A stretch of DNA of 64,000 nucleotides from the NCBI GenBank assembly GCA_949130485.1, contig OX422186.1:3451313-3515312 (forward strand), read 5' to 3'. Numbering within the stretch: position 1 is the stretch's first letter; the number at the start of each line of letters is the position of its first letter. This document shows positions 1 to 11,035 of the stretch, one piece after another. The position numbers and the translations under genes are program-made. Under the pieces are notes generated by a model. It saw nothing but the letters and a program-made list of their open reading frames with translations, was not told where the DNA came from and ran no database searches. Origin of the DNA: Agelas oroides. Taxonomy: Eukaryota > Porifera > Demospongiae > Agelasida > Agelasidae.

Positions 1-293
1 ATTTAATGCCCACCGGTTGATAAATGGTTGCAAGTGCTATTTGTTTACGGCTTACCAGTGTGGTTGTAGTGCCCATGACTTTGCTGAAATTCAGTCAGAC
101 TGGGATCGTAGAAACCTGGAAACGGCTGGGGGTGGTAGTGGCGCCATAAAAATCGACACGGCTGGCCGGATCTCCAGTAGGGGACCCAAACGACATTCCT
201 AGTTCACGTCTGTCGAACTCAGTAAAACTCTGTGTACCGTAGTGAAGCTGTCGACAAATAAATCCCTGACGCTGGCTCACACCAAGCGCTCTT

Positions 294-509
294 ATGGCAA
301 GCCGTTTGTATCAAAATTCGACGTCGTTCAGACGTCGACGTAAGAAGCCCAGACGTCAAGACGTCGACGTAAGACTCTCAGACGTCGACGTAAAAGCCCA
401 GACGTCGACGTGAAAGCCCACACGTCGACGTCTGAGAGTCTTACATCGTGTGGGATTCTTACGTCGACGTCTGAACGACGTCGAATTTTGATACAAACGG
501 CTTGCCATA
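294..509. repeat. Foldback repeat with GACGTCGACGT core
   Basis: Two inverted arms, about 294-347 and 458-509, read TATGGCAAGCCGTTTGTATC outward-in and its reverse complement. The loop between them is a short array of the self-complementary word GACGTCGACGT separated by AAGCCCA or ACTCTCA spacers. The whole block can fold into one long hairpin. It looks like a foldback or MITE-type element; no coding frame is credible. Confidence 0.75.
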
Positions 510-535
510 CGCTCTTTCGATCTACTAGGTACTAA

Positions 536-1551
536 ACTAGGGGAATGCAGTGCATTGTGGGGCGAGCGTGAATGAGTTACATGATGCATTAGAGTTTCAT
601 AGCACTACGTTTACCCACTTGCATACACTAAGTCTCACATAACAATAGGCTCATTCCCAAGTCTTCTCCACCTCCAGCTGTAGCCTGTAACAGTAGAGGC
701 GGGAAATGCCCAGGGGTGAGGCTAGGGTATCAAATGTATGCCGGTGTTCATGGAGCAATATAGCTTGGGTATAGCTATGTGCTCATCTGGGTAGCTATGT
801 GGTTGGGTTCATTGTACACACTCTGTGTCGTTACAGTGGGGTAGTAGCTACAGCTGTATAGGCAACAAATTTAGTCTCCAAGCAATTGGCCTGAAGGGTT
901 GCAAGTCAAGTGTGAGGGTTCAACAGCTTAGTACGAACAAGTATATTCCATTGGTTTCCTGTGACTCCACATTTCAGCACTGTCTCCTCAAGTGAATGTC
1001 TATATAGTGGATATTTGCTGAGCCCATAGAGCTGTGGAATCAGGATTCTCTCAGCTATGGAGTATGGAGCCAGGTCTTTTTTGATGTAGTCTATATTGTC
1101 AGCTCATTTCCTGAGCACAATTACTGGAGTTGTGGTATGGAAGTTTCACAAGCTCTTCTCTAGCTGTTGCTCATATTTGATCGAGGCACGCAGGCCTCCG
1201 TGATTCGAATTCTCACAAGCTGATCGCTCTGTACACTGAGCACTCCCCACTGGTGGCAGAGTCACGAAGCACGCCATCAATAATCAGTCTCGGTCTCGCT
1301 AGTAGTGCCTCCCTTTCCTCGCCGTTTTCAAATCCCTGTTGCGTTGATTCCCACTGTTCAGCCTTTCTAGTCTTGTCTCTTGAGCAAGCAGTAATACATG
1401 AACCCAATATGCAATGCGGAAATATTGCATCGCGCACAAATAGGGCAGAATGCATATACGGAATACGCACGTACCATATATATATATATATAAATATATA
1501 GACAATTTTCCGTTTTCACCACAAGTGTGGGGCTCGCTGCGCTCGCCCCAA
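536..1551 (-). mobile_element. Helitron2-like non-autonomous element, copy 1
   Basis: On the minus strand the element starts TTGGGGCGAGCGCAGCGAGC (right edge 1551) and ends with CGCTCGCCCC, the palindrome AATGCACTGCATT and CCCCTAGT (left edge 536). The same two ends bound several copies in this window. The 5' decamer GGGGCGAGCG recurs inverted near, but not at, the 3' end, as in Helitron2/Helentron asymmetric terminal repeats. The interior holds a decayed antisense copy of the N-terminal part of the DUF6570-type protein encoded at 18614-19579 (about 1200-1400). It is the most diverged full-length copy. Confidence 0.7.
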
Positions 1552-1963
1552 CTAGCTATCACAGCGCGTGCACAAATTAATCCAATTAGGAGGCCATAGA
1601 AGGTTGCAGTTGCAGCGCTCAGCTAGCTAGCTTATGCAAAGGTAGTGAAATTCACTGTATTTGTAGTGAACATAGTCTGAATACTTGCAGAAGAGCAACA
1701 AAACCATCGCAAGATAAGGAAGACAGGCTACGACGATGGAGAGGACGACAAAGGGCTCGACATGGGGCAGAGACAGCAGCAGCCACATCGTGTTACTAGG
1801 TCATGACGTAGCTACTGCACGTATCATGTCATAAAATGGACCTGGCCTTCTGAGCAACTTATTTCGTACTGCTACGAACGCGCGAAGGCCTGGGAACGAG
1901 GCTAGGCACAGGGCCCAGAAAAGCAAAAAGAGCCAACGCACCAGGTACATAACTTACCGCATG
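1552..1963. other. Unassigned spacer
   Basis: No gene is visible. Near 1888-1907 there is one end (GGGAACGAGGCTA) of the TAGCCTCG MITE family found across the window. The final bases, just before 1964, precede the 9-base target duplication of the next foldback element. Confidence 0.4.
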
Positions 1964-2081
1964 CATCTACAGGAATCTCGTTATGTACAGACTTGCTCGT
2001 GAGAAAAAAATTACGGGTTTACCCCAAGTTTAGATTTTAACCCTCTCCCTACCAGATTTAACTTAACCAAATTTCTGCCTA

Positions 2082-2750
2082 CTCAGGTGTATTAAGGCAC
2101 GGGTGGAAAACAAAAGTAGGAGGTTTCCATAACTTCCTTTCTGCTTAGCACATGTTGTCCAAATTTAGAGAGAATATGTAGCTCATTAACAGGAATTGCC
2201 ACACCCACCCTGGTAACCACGTGACCAATTATGATGTCACTATTTCCAAAACGGACCTAAAAATACATCACCAAAATACCATTTCTTTTCCTTTAGATGT
2301 AAGTTTAAAAATGGTATGAGGCAAAAGTAAATGGTTGATATCACCAAGATCCTGCATGGGGATTGAAACCATTCTATACAAAACAAATTATGGCCAATAA
2401 CGTCATTTATTTGGTGTGCACTAATTACAAAGTCACTGTTTTCTCCGAAAGCAAATGGATTCATATTTTCCCATCCAAGATTCTTAGTGAAGAGGATGTA
2501 CTTTATCACATTAGCAGCAAAAAAAATTGGTGGCTAAGGTACTAGAAATGGTTTTTGGCTGAAAGGTGCTTGGCCATCACTGGCTCCAATATAAAAGTCA
2601 CGTGATCACCATAGTGGGCGTGGCCTCATAATTTCATTAGTTCTAGTGCACTGTAAAGTCTGGTGGCCAATGTGATCATACCTTTTGAGTTATTCGAATT
2701 TTGCATTTAAGGCACTGTTAATGAGGTGCCCATGCCTTAATGCTGCTGAG
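2082..2750. mobile_element. TIR element nested in the left foldback arm
   Basis: The matching right arm of the host foldback runs CTGCCTACAAGC without a break, while the left arm is split after CCTA by 669 bases whose ends are CTCAGGTGTATTAAGGCA and the inverse of CTCAGCAGCATTAAGGCA. The flanking duplication is TA (or TAC). This gives an empty-site control inside the same element. No coding frame is supported. Confidence 0.65.
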
Positions 2751-3277
2751 TACAAGCATGCATTCAGGAAGTATGCAGCACATTGAGGGAGAAGAGAATA
2801 AGTAAGCAGGGTATCAGTATAGCAATAAAACTAGTCAGTATTGAATATCAGAAAAAGGATGCATTTCTGGCAGCTGTGTAGCTAGGGGGAAACAGACTGA
2901 CATTTCAGAGCAGCCTCCAGCAGCACAGCCTGAAAAAGCTTGAATTATATTTTCTATTTCTATCCATGAGTCTTGACTGGCCAACACTCTTGTGTTTGGT
3001 GCACAATTAGTAAACCTGCTGTGCAATGCTGTGGTGTGCATTTGTGCACTACGTTGCTGTACACTGCAATCTAACTGCACCAAGGGTCAAACATTGTTGA
3101 AGTTGTCAACGCTGTGTGATGAATTCGTCAACGCTGTGTGATGAAATCAGGCTTAAAAATGAAGCTATTTTATGTCTGTTCAATGTGGTAATGTTCCTAT
3201 GCTAGAGGCAAAAATTTATTCTCAGACTGATATATTTTCGGAACTCAGACTTCAAAGGTCTGAGCATGGTAGCAACT

Positions 3278-3316
3278 TAGCCTCGTTCCCAGGTGCGGAG
3301 GATGGGAATGAGGCTA
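3278..3316. mobile_element. 39-base TAGCCTCG MITE with 10-base TSD
   Basis: The insert begins TAGCCTCGTTCCCAGG and ends GGAATGAGGCTA. The decamer GGTAGCAACT flanks it perfectly at 3268-3277 and 3317-3326. A paralogous sequence near 39020-39030 has one GGTAGCAACT and no insert. This is the minimal member of a family seen at many places in the window. Confidence 0.8.
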
Positions 3317-4021
3317 GGTAGCAACTGTGCCAGATCATCAGAGCAACAAGACATGCTGGCGCTGGGATAGTTTTCGACACCCGAAGCTACTGTAGTACGT
3401 GGGGATAGAAAATCACGCCCGAAAAATACATTGTAAAACAACGCGTAATTTCCTTGCCACCTCCTGTGAACAGTAAAGACTAAAATACTTGCCCTTCCAC
3501 TGGCCTTGCCTATGAACTCATACCATGCTGCAGCAGTTGCCAAATTTGGGTAGTGATGTGATATAATATATGATTATCAGACTTGTCTGCTAGTAGAACC
3601 CTTTTTCCGAGGATAGATGCTTGAACAGATGTAGTACATATATTTCTTTTGCTAAATCCCTGGTAGAAGACTGCATGTTTGGAGTTGAATTTCAAGTATA
3701 TACTATCAAACATTAGCCCACCTATCCTACAGTTCTGTAATCCAGAAATTATGAAATTGTGCATGCTTTAGAGCTTCAAATTGAACCCTCACTATGCATG
3801 CACGTATTAAAATTATGCATACCTTCTGCAATGTCTTAATATACTTAAAATCCTTACCTAGTTCGATTGCACCGTTAATGCTGTGTTCTTATGTTTACAT
3901 ATCAAGCAAAATTCTCATTTCTATACTGTCGCACTTGCATGTATACGAAACCAGTCTCACACTGCAAGCTCAGGGTGTGAGGAGAGCCTGGGTAGGAGAC
4001 TATGATACACTTCCCCACCAT

Positions 4022-4134
4022 TGCAAAATATAAACAAGCTGTGCATATGAATATAATTATGTGGTAAACTTCTTTACAGGCTAAATAACCACATAATTAT
4101 ATTCATATCACAGCTTTTTGGCTTGTATTTTGCA
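4022..4134. repeat. Imperfect hairpin
   Basis: Arms of about 45 bases (4022-4065 and 4088-4134) are inverted copies, with TGAATATAATTATGTGGT and its reverse complement at the core, around a 22-base loop. It lies inside the foldback element 1973-5148 and may be a small insertion or a secondary-structure block. Confidence 0.6.
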
Positions 4135-5157
4135 AGGTCAATGCAAACAGCAGTATATAAATACAGACATCCTTCTCAGAGACTACATATACAAGTTCTC
4201 CCCTAGCACCCCTTTCAGAGCACCAGAGGACTCAGGACACACTGCGCACAGATGAACCTTCCCCTAGCATCCCTCTCTTTGAGCACTGGAAAAGACAGCA
4301 TAATCAAAGAGAGGCTGGGTATATACATTTTACTTTAAGTGTTAGGCATCCCATCCGTAATCCTGTGCTATCATCTCCAAGCTGGATAAAGCTTGCATTT
4401 GACTGATATTCACTTTTTCGATAAATGCATGATTGTATTTTTCAGTAACCACTTTGCCTTACCTGCCCAGAGCTTGTAGTGTGTGGCTACACTGACAGAT
4501 AAACTATCCCCTCAAACTATATATCTTCCTGGCACTTATGAGGCAGTGTTCAACTTGCTCCTTTGGATTCTTTGTTCTATTATCGAACATGGCAGCTATA
4601 TAGCATGCATGCATGCACAGCATTGACTTAGTGTGAACAAGTAGATCAACCTGAGAGCCCTGATCCCACATGCAAAATGTCTGCATATGCAATACGCTGC
4701 CATGTAGAGTCAACTCTTATTTTGTCCACTCTATCGTGTTCATAAACAATAGTCTCGGAAAAACACACACCACAGCATTGCACAGCAGGTTTACTAATTG
4801 TGCACCAAACACAAGAGTGTTGACCAGTCAAGGCTCATGGAAAATATGAGTCAAGCTTTTTTCTGTGCTGCTGGAGGCTGCTCTGAAATGTCAGTCTGTT
4901 TCCCCCTAGCTACAAAGCTGCCAGAAATGCATCCCTTTTCTGATATTCAATACTGACTAGGTAGTTTAATACTATACTGATACCATGCTTACTTGTTCTC
5001 TTCTCCCTCGATGTGCTGCATACTCTTGCTTAGCGCTTGTAGGCAGAAATTCGGTGAAGTTAAATCTGGTAGGGAGAGGGTTAAAATCTAAATTTGGGGT
5101 AAACCCATAATTTTTTTCTCATGAGCAAGTCTGTACATAACGAGATTCCATCTACAG

Positions 5158-5202
5158 GGGGCGCACTAAGTTCACAACATCTGGTGCCCATGCATGACGT
5201 AA
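5158..5202 (+). repeat. MULE terminal inverted repeat, left copy
   Basis: GGGGCGCACTAAGTTCACAA and the following 20 or so bases match 27384-27424 in inverted orientation, with ATGC inserted before GACGTAA. It is cut directly after GACGTAAC by the first Helitron of the array. Confidence 0.75.
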
Positions 5203-5204
5203 CT

Positions 5205-6263
5205 ACTAGGGGAATGCAGTGCATTGTGGGGCGAGCGTGAGGGAGTTGTATGGTACATTAGTGTTCCATTACCAAAAGGTAGTGCTATGGAATCCATAGC
5301 ACTACCTTTTCCCACCGCTCACATAACAATAGTCTCGTTCCCAGGTCTTCCCCACCTCCAACTGTAGCCTGTAAAACTAATGGCGAAGAACGCCTGGGGA
5401 AGAGGCTATGTAAGACATCCAATGTATGCCAGTGTTTGTGGAGCAATATACCGTGGGTATATGTGTGCTAATCATGGGTTCATTGTACACACTCTGTGTC
5501 ATTACCGTGAAATAGTAGCTACTGCTGCAGGCAACAAGGGCTCAAAGCATTATATTTGGAGGCGGCTTGAACAGTTGCAAGTTGAGGATGAGGGTTCAAC
5601 ATCTTTGTACGAACAAATATATTTCGTTGGTTTCTAATGTCTCCAACTTATTCACATCTTGGCACTGTCTCCTCAGTCACGGTCTATAGTGCATTGATAG
5701 TTGCTGAGCACACACAGCTGTGGAATCAGGGTTTTCTCAGCTCAGAGGTATGGAGTCAGGGTGGTGCAGACAACACTGTCAGCCCTTTTCCAGAGCACAA
5801 TTATTGGAGTTGTGGTATGGGGTTTTAGAAGCTCTTCTGTAGCTGTTGCTCACGACGGTTATTTCGTCGAGTCACGCAGACCTCTCTGGTTCAGGTCCTC
5901 ACAAGCTAATCGCTCTGTCGTTAATACACTGAGCACATGGAGCACTCCCCGTTGGCGGCAGTGTCACACAGCACGTTAGTAATCAGTCTCCGTCTTCCTA
6001 GTCGCGCCTCCCTTTCCTAACCATTTTCAAGTCCCTGTTACGTTGGTTCCCACTGTTCAGCCTTTCTGTCTTCATTGTGTCTTGCTAGTCTTGTCTCTTG
6101 AGCAACAGTGGTCAACATACAATGTAGAAATATTGCATCGCGCACAAATGGGGCAGGATGTATATATACGGAATACGCACGTACCAAACATACCTACATA
6201 TATATATATATAGGCAATTTTCCGTTTTCACCACAAGTGTGGAGCTCGCTGCGCTTGCCCCAA
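5205..6263 (-). mobile_element. Helitron2-like non-autonomous element, copy 2
   Basis: Ends are as in copy 1 (CTAGT side at 5205, TTGGGGCAAGCG side at 6263). It carries a perfect hairpin at about 5275-5311 (AAAAGGTAGTGCTATGGA and its inverse) that is shared only with the copy at 19791-20845, so these two form one subfamily. The interior has the decayed DUF6570-gene remnant, an internal TAGCCTCG-like MITE remnant around 5335-5412 and a TATATA tract before the 5' end. Confidence 0.75.
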
Positions 6264-6273
6264 TTACGTTAGC

Positions 6274-7433
6274 ACTAGGGAAATGCAGTGCATTGTGGGG
6301 CGAGTGTGAGGGAGTTGCATGGTGCATTAGCGTTTCATAGCACTACCTTTTCCCACTTGCATACATCTCACCATAGGTAATAGAGATGTCTCTATTATCT
6401 ATGGTCTCACATAACAATAGTCTCATTCCCAGGTCTTCCCCACCAACTGTAGCCTGTAAAACTGGAGGCAGAAAATGCCTGGGGAAGAGGCTAGGGTATC
6501 AAATGTATGTCAGTGTCCAAAGGAACAATAATTATAACTTGGGTATGGGCTCATCTTGGGTTCGTTGTACACACTCTGTGTCATTACTGTTGCTCAATGC
6601 TCATTTGCTCGAGACGGGCCTCTCTCTGATCCGGAGTCTCATGGGTCAGTCTCATCTGTTGCGCAAAGCTCATTTGCTGGAGACGACTCGTTCTCTGGTC
6701 TGGTGTACACACTCTGTGTCGTTACAGTGGGGTAGTAGCTACAGCTGTAGGCAACAAATTTAGTCTCCAAGCAATTGGCCTGAAGAGTTGCAAGTCAAGG
6801 GTGAGGGTTCAACAGCTTAGTACGAACAAGTATATTCCATAATATTTGGTTTCCTGTGACTCCACACTTCGGCACTGTCTCCTCAAGTGCATGTCTATAT
6901 AGTGGATATTTGCTGAGCCCATAGAGCTGTGGAATCAGGATTCTCTCAGCTATGGAGTATGGAGCCAGGTCTTTTTTGATGTAGTCTATATTGTCAGCTC
7001 ATTTCCTAAGCACAATTACTGGAGTTGTCGTATGGAGTTCCACAAGCTCTTCTCTAGCTGTTGCTCATATTTGATCGAGTCACGCAGGCCTCTGTGATTC
7101 GAATTCTCACAAGCTGATCGCTCTGTACACTGAGCACTCCCCGCTTGTGGCAGAGTCACGAAGCACGCCGTCAATAATCAGTCTCGGTCTCGCTAGTAGT
7201 GCCGCCCTTTCCTCACTGTTTTCAAATCCCTGTTGCGTTGACTCCCACTGTTCAGCCTTTCTAGTCCTGTCTCTTGAGCAAGCAGTATTACATGAACCCA
7301 ATGTGCAATGCGGAAATATTGCATCGTGCACAAATAGGGCAGAACGCATATACGGAATACGCATGTACCAAACGTACCTACATATATATATACATATATA
7401 TATACATATATATATACATATATATATATATAG
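6274..7433 (-). mobile_element. Helitron2-like element, copy 3 (5' end missing)
   Basis: It starts at the CTAGT end only 10 bases after copy 2. Its sequence is almost identical to the copies at 7534 and 8848. The second hairpin type (CCATAGGTAATAGAGA and inverse, about 6371-6406) marks this subfamily. The interior includes antisense remnants of the 23-residue repeats of the DUF6570-type gene (6600-6700). It stops in an expanded (TACATATATATA)n tract and lacks the terminal GGGGCGAGCG block. Confidence 0.7.
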
Positions 7434-7533
7434 GGTTTAACAATAGTTAAAGCCAGTTAACGGGGAGGGGCTCACTGCACAAGCTGTCCCGCCATAATCT
7501 AGGTGTTCTGCGCATGAGCACAAAAGAGTGAAT
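7434..7533. other. Unique spacer between Helitron copies
   Basis: About 100 bases, from GGTTTAACAATAGTTAAAGC to AAAAGAGTGAAT, match nothing else in the window. They may be the flank carried along with the Helitron or a relic of the element underneath. No frame is supported. Confidence 0.4.
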
Positions 7534-8650
7534 ACTAGGGGAATGCAGTGCATTGTGGGGCGAGTGTGAGGGAGTTGCATGGTGCATTAGCGTTTCATAG
7601 CACTACCTTTTCCCACTTGCATACATCTCACCATAGGTAATAGAGATGTCTCTATTATCTATGGTCTCACATAACAATAGTCTCATTCCCAGGTCTTCCC
7701 CACCAACTGTAGCCTGTAAAACTGGAGGCAGAAAATGCCTGGGGAAGAGGCTAGGGTATCAAATGTATGTCAGTGTCCAAAGGAACAATAATTATAACTT
7801 GGGTATGGGCTCATCTTGGGTTCGTTGTACACACTCTGTGTCATTACTGTTGCTCAATGCTCATTTGCTCGAGACGGGCCTCTCTCTGATCCGGAGTCTC
7901 ATGGGTCAGTCTCATCTGTTGCGCAAAGCTCATTTGCTGGAGACGACTCGTTCTCTGGTCTGGTGTACACACTCTGTGTCGTTACAGTGGGGTAGTAGCT
8001 ACAGCTGTAGGCAACAAATTTAGTCTCCGAGCAATTGGCCTGAAGAGTTGCAAGTCAAGGGTGAGGGTTCAACAGCTTAGTACAAACAAGTATATTCCAT
8101 TGGTTTCCTGTGACTCCACATTTCGGCACTGTCTCCTCAAGTGAATGTCTATATAGTGGATATTTGCTGAGCCCATAGAGCTGTGGAATCAGGATTCTCT
8201 CAGCTATGGAGTATGGAGCCAGGTCTTTTTTGATGTAGTCTATATTGTCAGCTCATTTCCTGAGCACAATTACTGGAGGTGTCGTATGGAGTTCCACAAG
8301 CTCTTCTCTAGCTGTTACTCATATTTGATCGAGTCACGCAGGCCTCTGTGATTCGAATTCTCACAAGCTGATCGCTCTGTACACTGAGCACTCCCCGCTT
8401 GTGGCAGAGTCACGAAGCACGCCGTCAATAATCAGTCTCGGTCTCGCTAGTAGTGCCGCCCTTTCCTCACTGTTTTCAAATCCCTGTTGCGTTGACTCCC
8501 ACTGTTCAGCCTTTCTAGTCCTGTCTCTTGAGCAAGCAGTATTACATGAACCCAATGTGCAATGCGGAAATATTGCATCGCGCACAAATAGGGCAGAATG
8601 CATATACGGAATACGCACGTACCAAACATACCTACATATATATATACATA
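7534..8650 (-). mobile_element. Helitron2-like element, copy 4 (main part)
   Basis: It has an intact CTAGT end and the second hairpin type, and is nearly identical to copy 3. Its 5' part is split in the TATATACATA tract by the foldback element 8651-10577. The missing terminal block (CAATTTTCCGTTTTCACC to GCTCGCCCCAA) resumes at 10578-10650, so copy 4 is complete once the insertion is removed. Confidence 0.75.
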
Positions 8651-8847
8651 GCCTCGTACCCAGGCTCCTCCCCATGCCGAAAAGCGGGGAGAGAGCCTGG
8701 ACGATCTGATCACGTGCCCTGTGACGTACTATGTGTGGTTTTATGTGTGGTTTTGATAATCGAATTATTGCCCACGCAGTCCGTACTCAGCGCTGACACG
8801 GCCGTTGTTGTATGTTGCTGAGACTACAGATTGGCACTGAGTTCACT

Positions 8848-10008
8848 ACTAGGGGAATGCAGTGCATTGTGGGGCGAGCGTGAGGGAGTTGCATGGTGCA
8901 TTAGCGTTTCATAGCACTACCTTTTCCCACTTGCATACATCTCACCATAGGTAATAGAGATGTCTCTATTATCTATGGTCTCACATAACAATAGTCTCAT
9001 TCCCAGGTCTTCCCCACCAACTGTAGCCTGTAAAACTGGAGGCAGAAAATGCCTGGGGAAGAGGCTAGGGTATCAAATGTATGTCAGTGTTCAAAGGAAC
9101 AATAATTATAACTTGGGTATGGGCTCATCTTGGGTTCGTTGTACACACTCTGTGTCATTACTGTTGCTCAATGCTCATTTGCTCGAGACGGGCCTCTCTC
9201 TGGTCCTGAGTCTCATGGGTCAGTCTCATCTGTTGCGCAAAGCTCATTTGCTGGAGATGACTCGTTCTCTGGTCTGGTGTACACACTCTGTGTCGTTACA
9301 GTGGGGTAGTAGCTACAGCTGTAGGCAACAAATTTAGTCTCCAAGCAATTGGCCTGAAGAGTTGCAAGTCAAGGGTGAGGGTTCAACAGCTTAGTACGAA
9401 CAAGTATATTCCATTGGTTTCCTGTGACTCCACATTTCGGCACTGTCTCCTCAAGTGCATGTCTATGTAGTTGATATTTGCTGAGCCCATAGAGCTGTCG
9501 AATCAGGATTCTCTCAGCTATGGAGTATGGAGCCAGGTCTTTTTTGATGTAGTCTATATTGTCAGCTCATTTCCTGAGCACAATTACTGGAGTTGTGGTA
9601 TGGAGTTCCACAAGCTCTTCTCTAGCTGTTGCTCATATCTGATCGAGTCACGCAGGCCTCTGTGATTCGAATTCTCACAAGCTGATCGCTCTGTACACTG
9701 AGCACTCCCCGCTTGTGGCAGAGTCACGAAGCACGCCGTCAATAATCAGTCTCGGTCTCGCTAGTAGTGCCGCCCTTTCCTCACTGTTTTCAAATCCCTG
9801 TTGCGTTGACTCCCACTGTTCAGCCTTTCTAGTCCTGTCTCTTGAGCAAGCAGTATACATGAACCCAATGTGCAATGCGGAAATATTGCATCGCGCACAA
9901 ATAGGGCAGAATGCATATACGGAATACGCACGTACCAAACATACCTACATATATATAGACAATTTTCCGTTTTCACCACAAGTGTGGGGCTCGCTGCGCT
10001 CGCCCCAA
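8848..10008 (-). mobile_element. Helitron2-like element, copy 5, nested in the foldback
   Basis: Both ends are intact (CTAGT at 8848, TTGGGGCGAGCG at 10008). It is nearly identical to copies 3 and 4, including the hairpin at about 8945-8980. It lies wholly inside the foldback element, so it arrived after that element was formed or was carried in it. Confidence 0.8.
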
Positions 10009-10104
10009 TTATCTAGCTGGACTCAAGCTCCCGATATGGTATTTCAACTATAACTTCTACCGTAGCGCCAAGTTTTACGCTGCCACGACGTTGTTTCGTT
10101 CAAA

Positions 10105-10283
10105 CGACGCAGGAGGCAGTCGCCTTATCGACGTTGACAGCGTTGGCTATCGCTCACTGTGTCAGCAAGGAGTCTTTGGAAGGCCTCTGTGAACAGCTGT
10201 GAGTTCTGTATACTCCTAGCATGCTGTCATAGTGAGCGGTAGCCAGCGCTGTGAACGTCGCTAAAGCGACTGTCTTCTAGCGC
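10105..10283. repeat. Inverted block in foldback core
   Basis: About 60 bases around GCGTTGGCTATCGCTCACT (10145 region) recur inverted as AGTGAGCGGTAGCCAGCGC (10235 region), with several mismatches, separated by about 55 bases. The block is GC-richer than its surroundings. Its role is unknown. Confidence 0.6.
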
Positions 10284-10577
10284 CGTTTAGGCGGAACAGC
10301 GAGGTGTAGAGTAGAAGCTACACTGCTTACCAGCTAGCTAGATAACAGTGAAACAGCCTTCCAGCCTGTAGTCACAACGACATCCACTGATCCAGAACTC
10401 CAACAACGGCTACAACGCACGAGTGCCGCTTGCAACGCTAAGAACGGACAGAGTGGGCAATAATTCGATTATCAAAACCACACATAAAACCACACATAGT
10501 ACGTCACGGGGCACGTGATCAGATCGTCCAGGCTCTCTCCCCGCTTTTCGGCATGGGGAGGAGCCTGGGTACGAGGC

Positions 10578-10650
10578 TATATATACATATATATATACAG
10601 ACAATTTTCCGTTTTCACCACAAGTGTGGGGCTCGCTGCGCTCGCCCCAA
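10578..10650 (-). mobile_element. 5' terminal block of Helitron copy 4
   Basis: A TATATACATA tract followed by the conserved terminal block ends at CCCCAA (10650). It joins logically to 8650 across the foldback insertion. The DIRS-type element begins immediately afterwards. Confidence 0.7.
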
Positions 10651-10935
10651 TTAGCGCCAAAAGCCGAAGTACAGGCACAGCAAGAAAAATCTTTCTCTCA
10701 AGCTGAAACCGACTCTGCGCAGTCCAATCGTTCACAGATAGACGAGAATGGCCTTGAACACGGGAGAAGGAGATGGGACTGCCGGGACCCGTCAACTAGC
10801 GGACGAACGAGACAGCTATCAACAGACGGACCCTCGAGAGCGAGGACACGACGCCGCTACTCGGCCGCATCGAAGCGCTGGAGAGAGCCTTGAGAGCGGG
10901 CCACAGCTCAGCAACACACGACCCCCCTAGTGTCG
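10651..10935 (+). pseudogene. Decayed gag 5' part of the DIRS-type element
   Basis: A stretch of protein-like sequence continues across frames. The first frame (10651-10800) is rich in Q, S and E. A second frame from 10833 reads LLGRIEALERALRAGHSS, a coiled-coil-like segment usual in gag N-termini. Stops and a frame change separate the two. Its position just before the gag frame supports the call; I cannot assign a domain family. Confidence 0.45.
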
Positions 10936-11035
10936 CCAATCCTGGCCATGGTAGGCAACTAATTATGACCATAAGGGTCAAGGGTCACACGATGATGTAA
11001 TACTACAGAGTGTTAAAGAAACCAACACGCAGCGC

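Larger units (their letters stand above)
1973..5148. mobile_element. Foldback DNA element with 9-base TSD
   Basis: Long inverted arms begin GAATCTCGTTATGTACAGAC at 1973 and end with its reverse complement at 5148. The arms match over about 370 bases in total (1973-2081 plus 2751-3064 on the left, about 4770-5148 on the right). The 9-mer CATCTACAG flanks the element exactly, at 1964-1972 and 5149-5157, so this is a target duplication. A 9-base TSD with long inverted arms is typical of MULE-type elements. No transposase frame is present, so it is non-autonomous. It contains at least two later insertions (2082-2750 and 3278-3316). Confidence 0.75.
8651..10577. mobile_element. TAGCCTCG-family foldback element in Helitron copy 4
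   Basis: Inverted arms of about 140 bases lie at 8651-8790 and 10435-10577, starting GCCTCGTACCCAGGCTCC on each strand and differing at only a few positions. TA flanks both ends; a longer duplication cannot be told apart in the AT-rich target. The core has a second inverted block at 10105-10283 and contains Helitron copy 5 (8848-10008). No transposase frame is present. Confidence 0.75.

Noticed and set aside
6386..9337. Three nearly identical 125-codon open frames at 6386, 7646 and 8960 on the plus strand
   Set aside because: They lie in duplicated Helitron copies and run antisense to remnants of the DUF6570-type gene repeats. Identity reflects recent element duplication, not selection on a protein.
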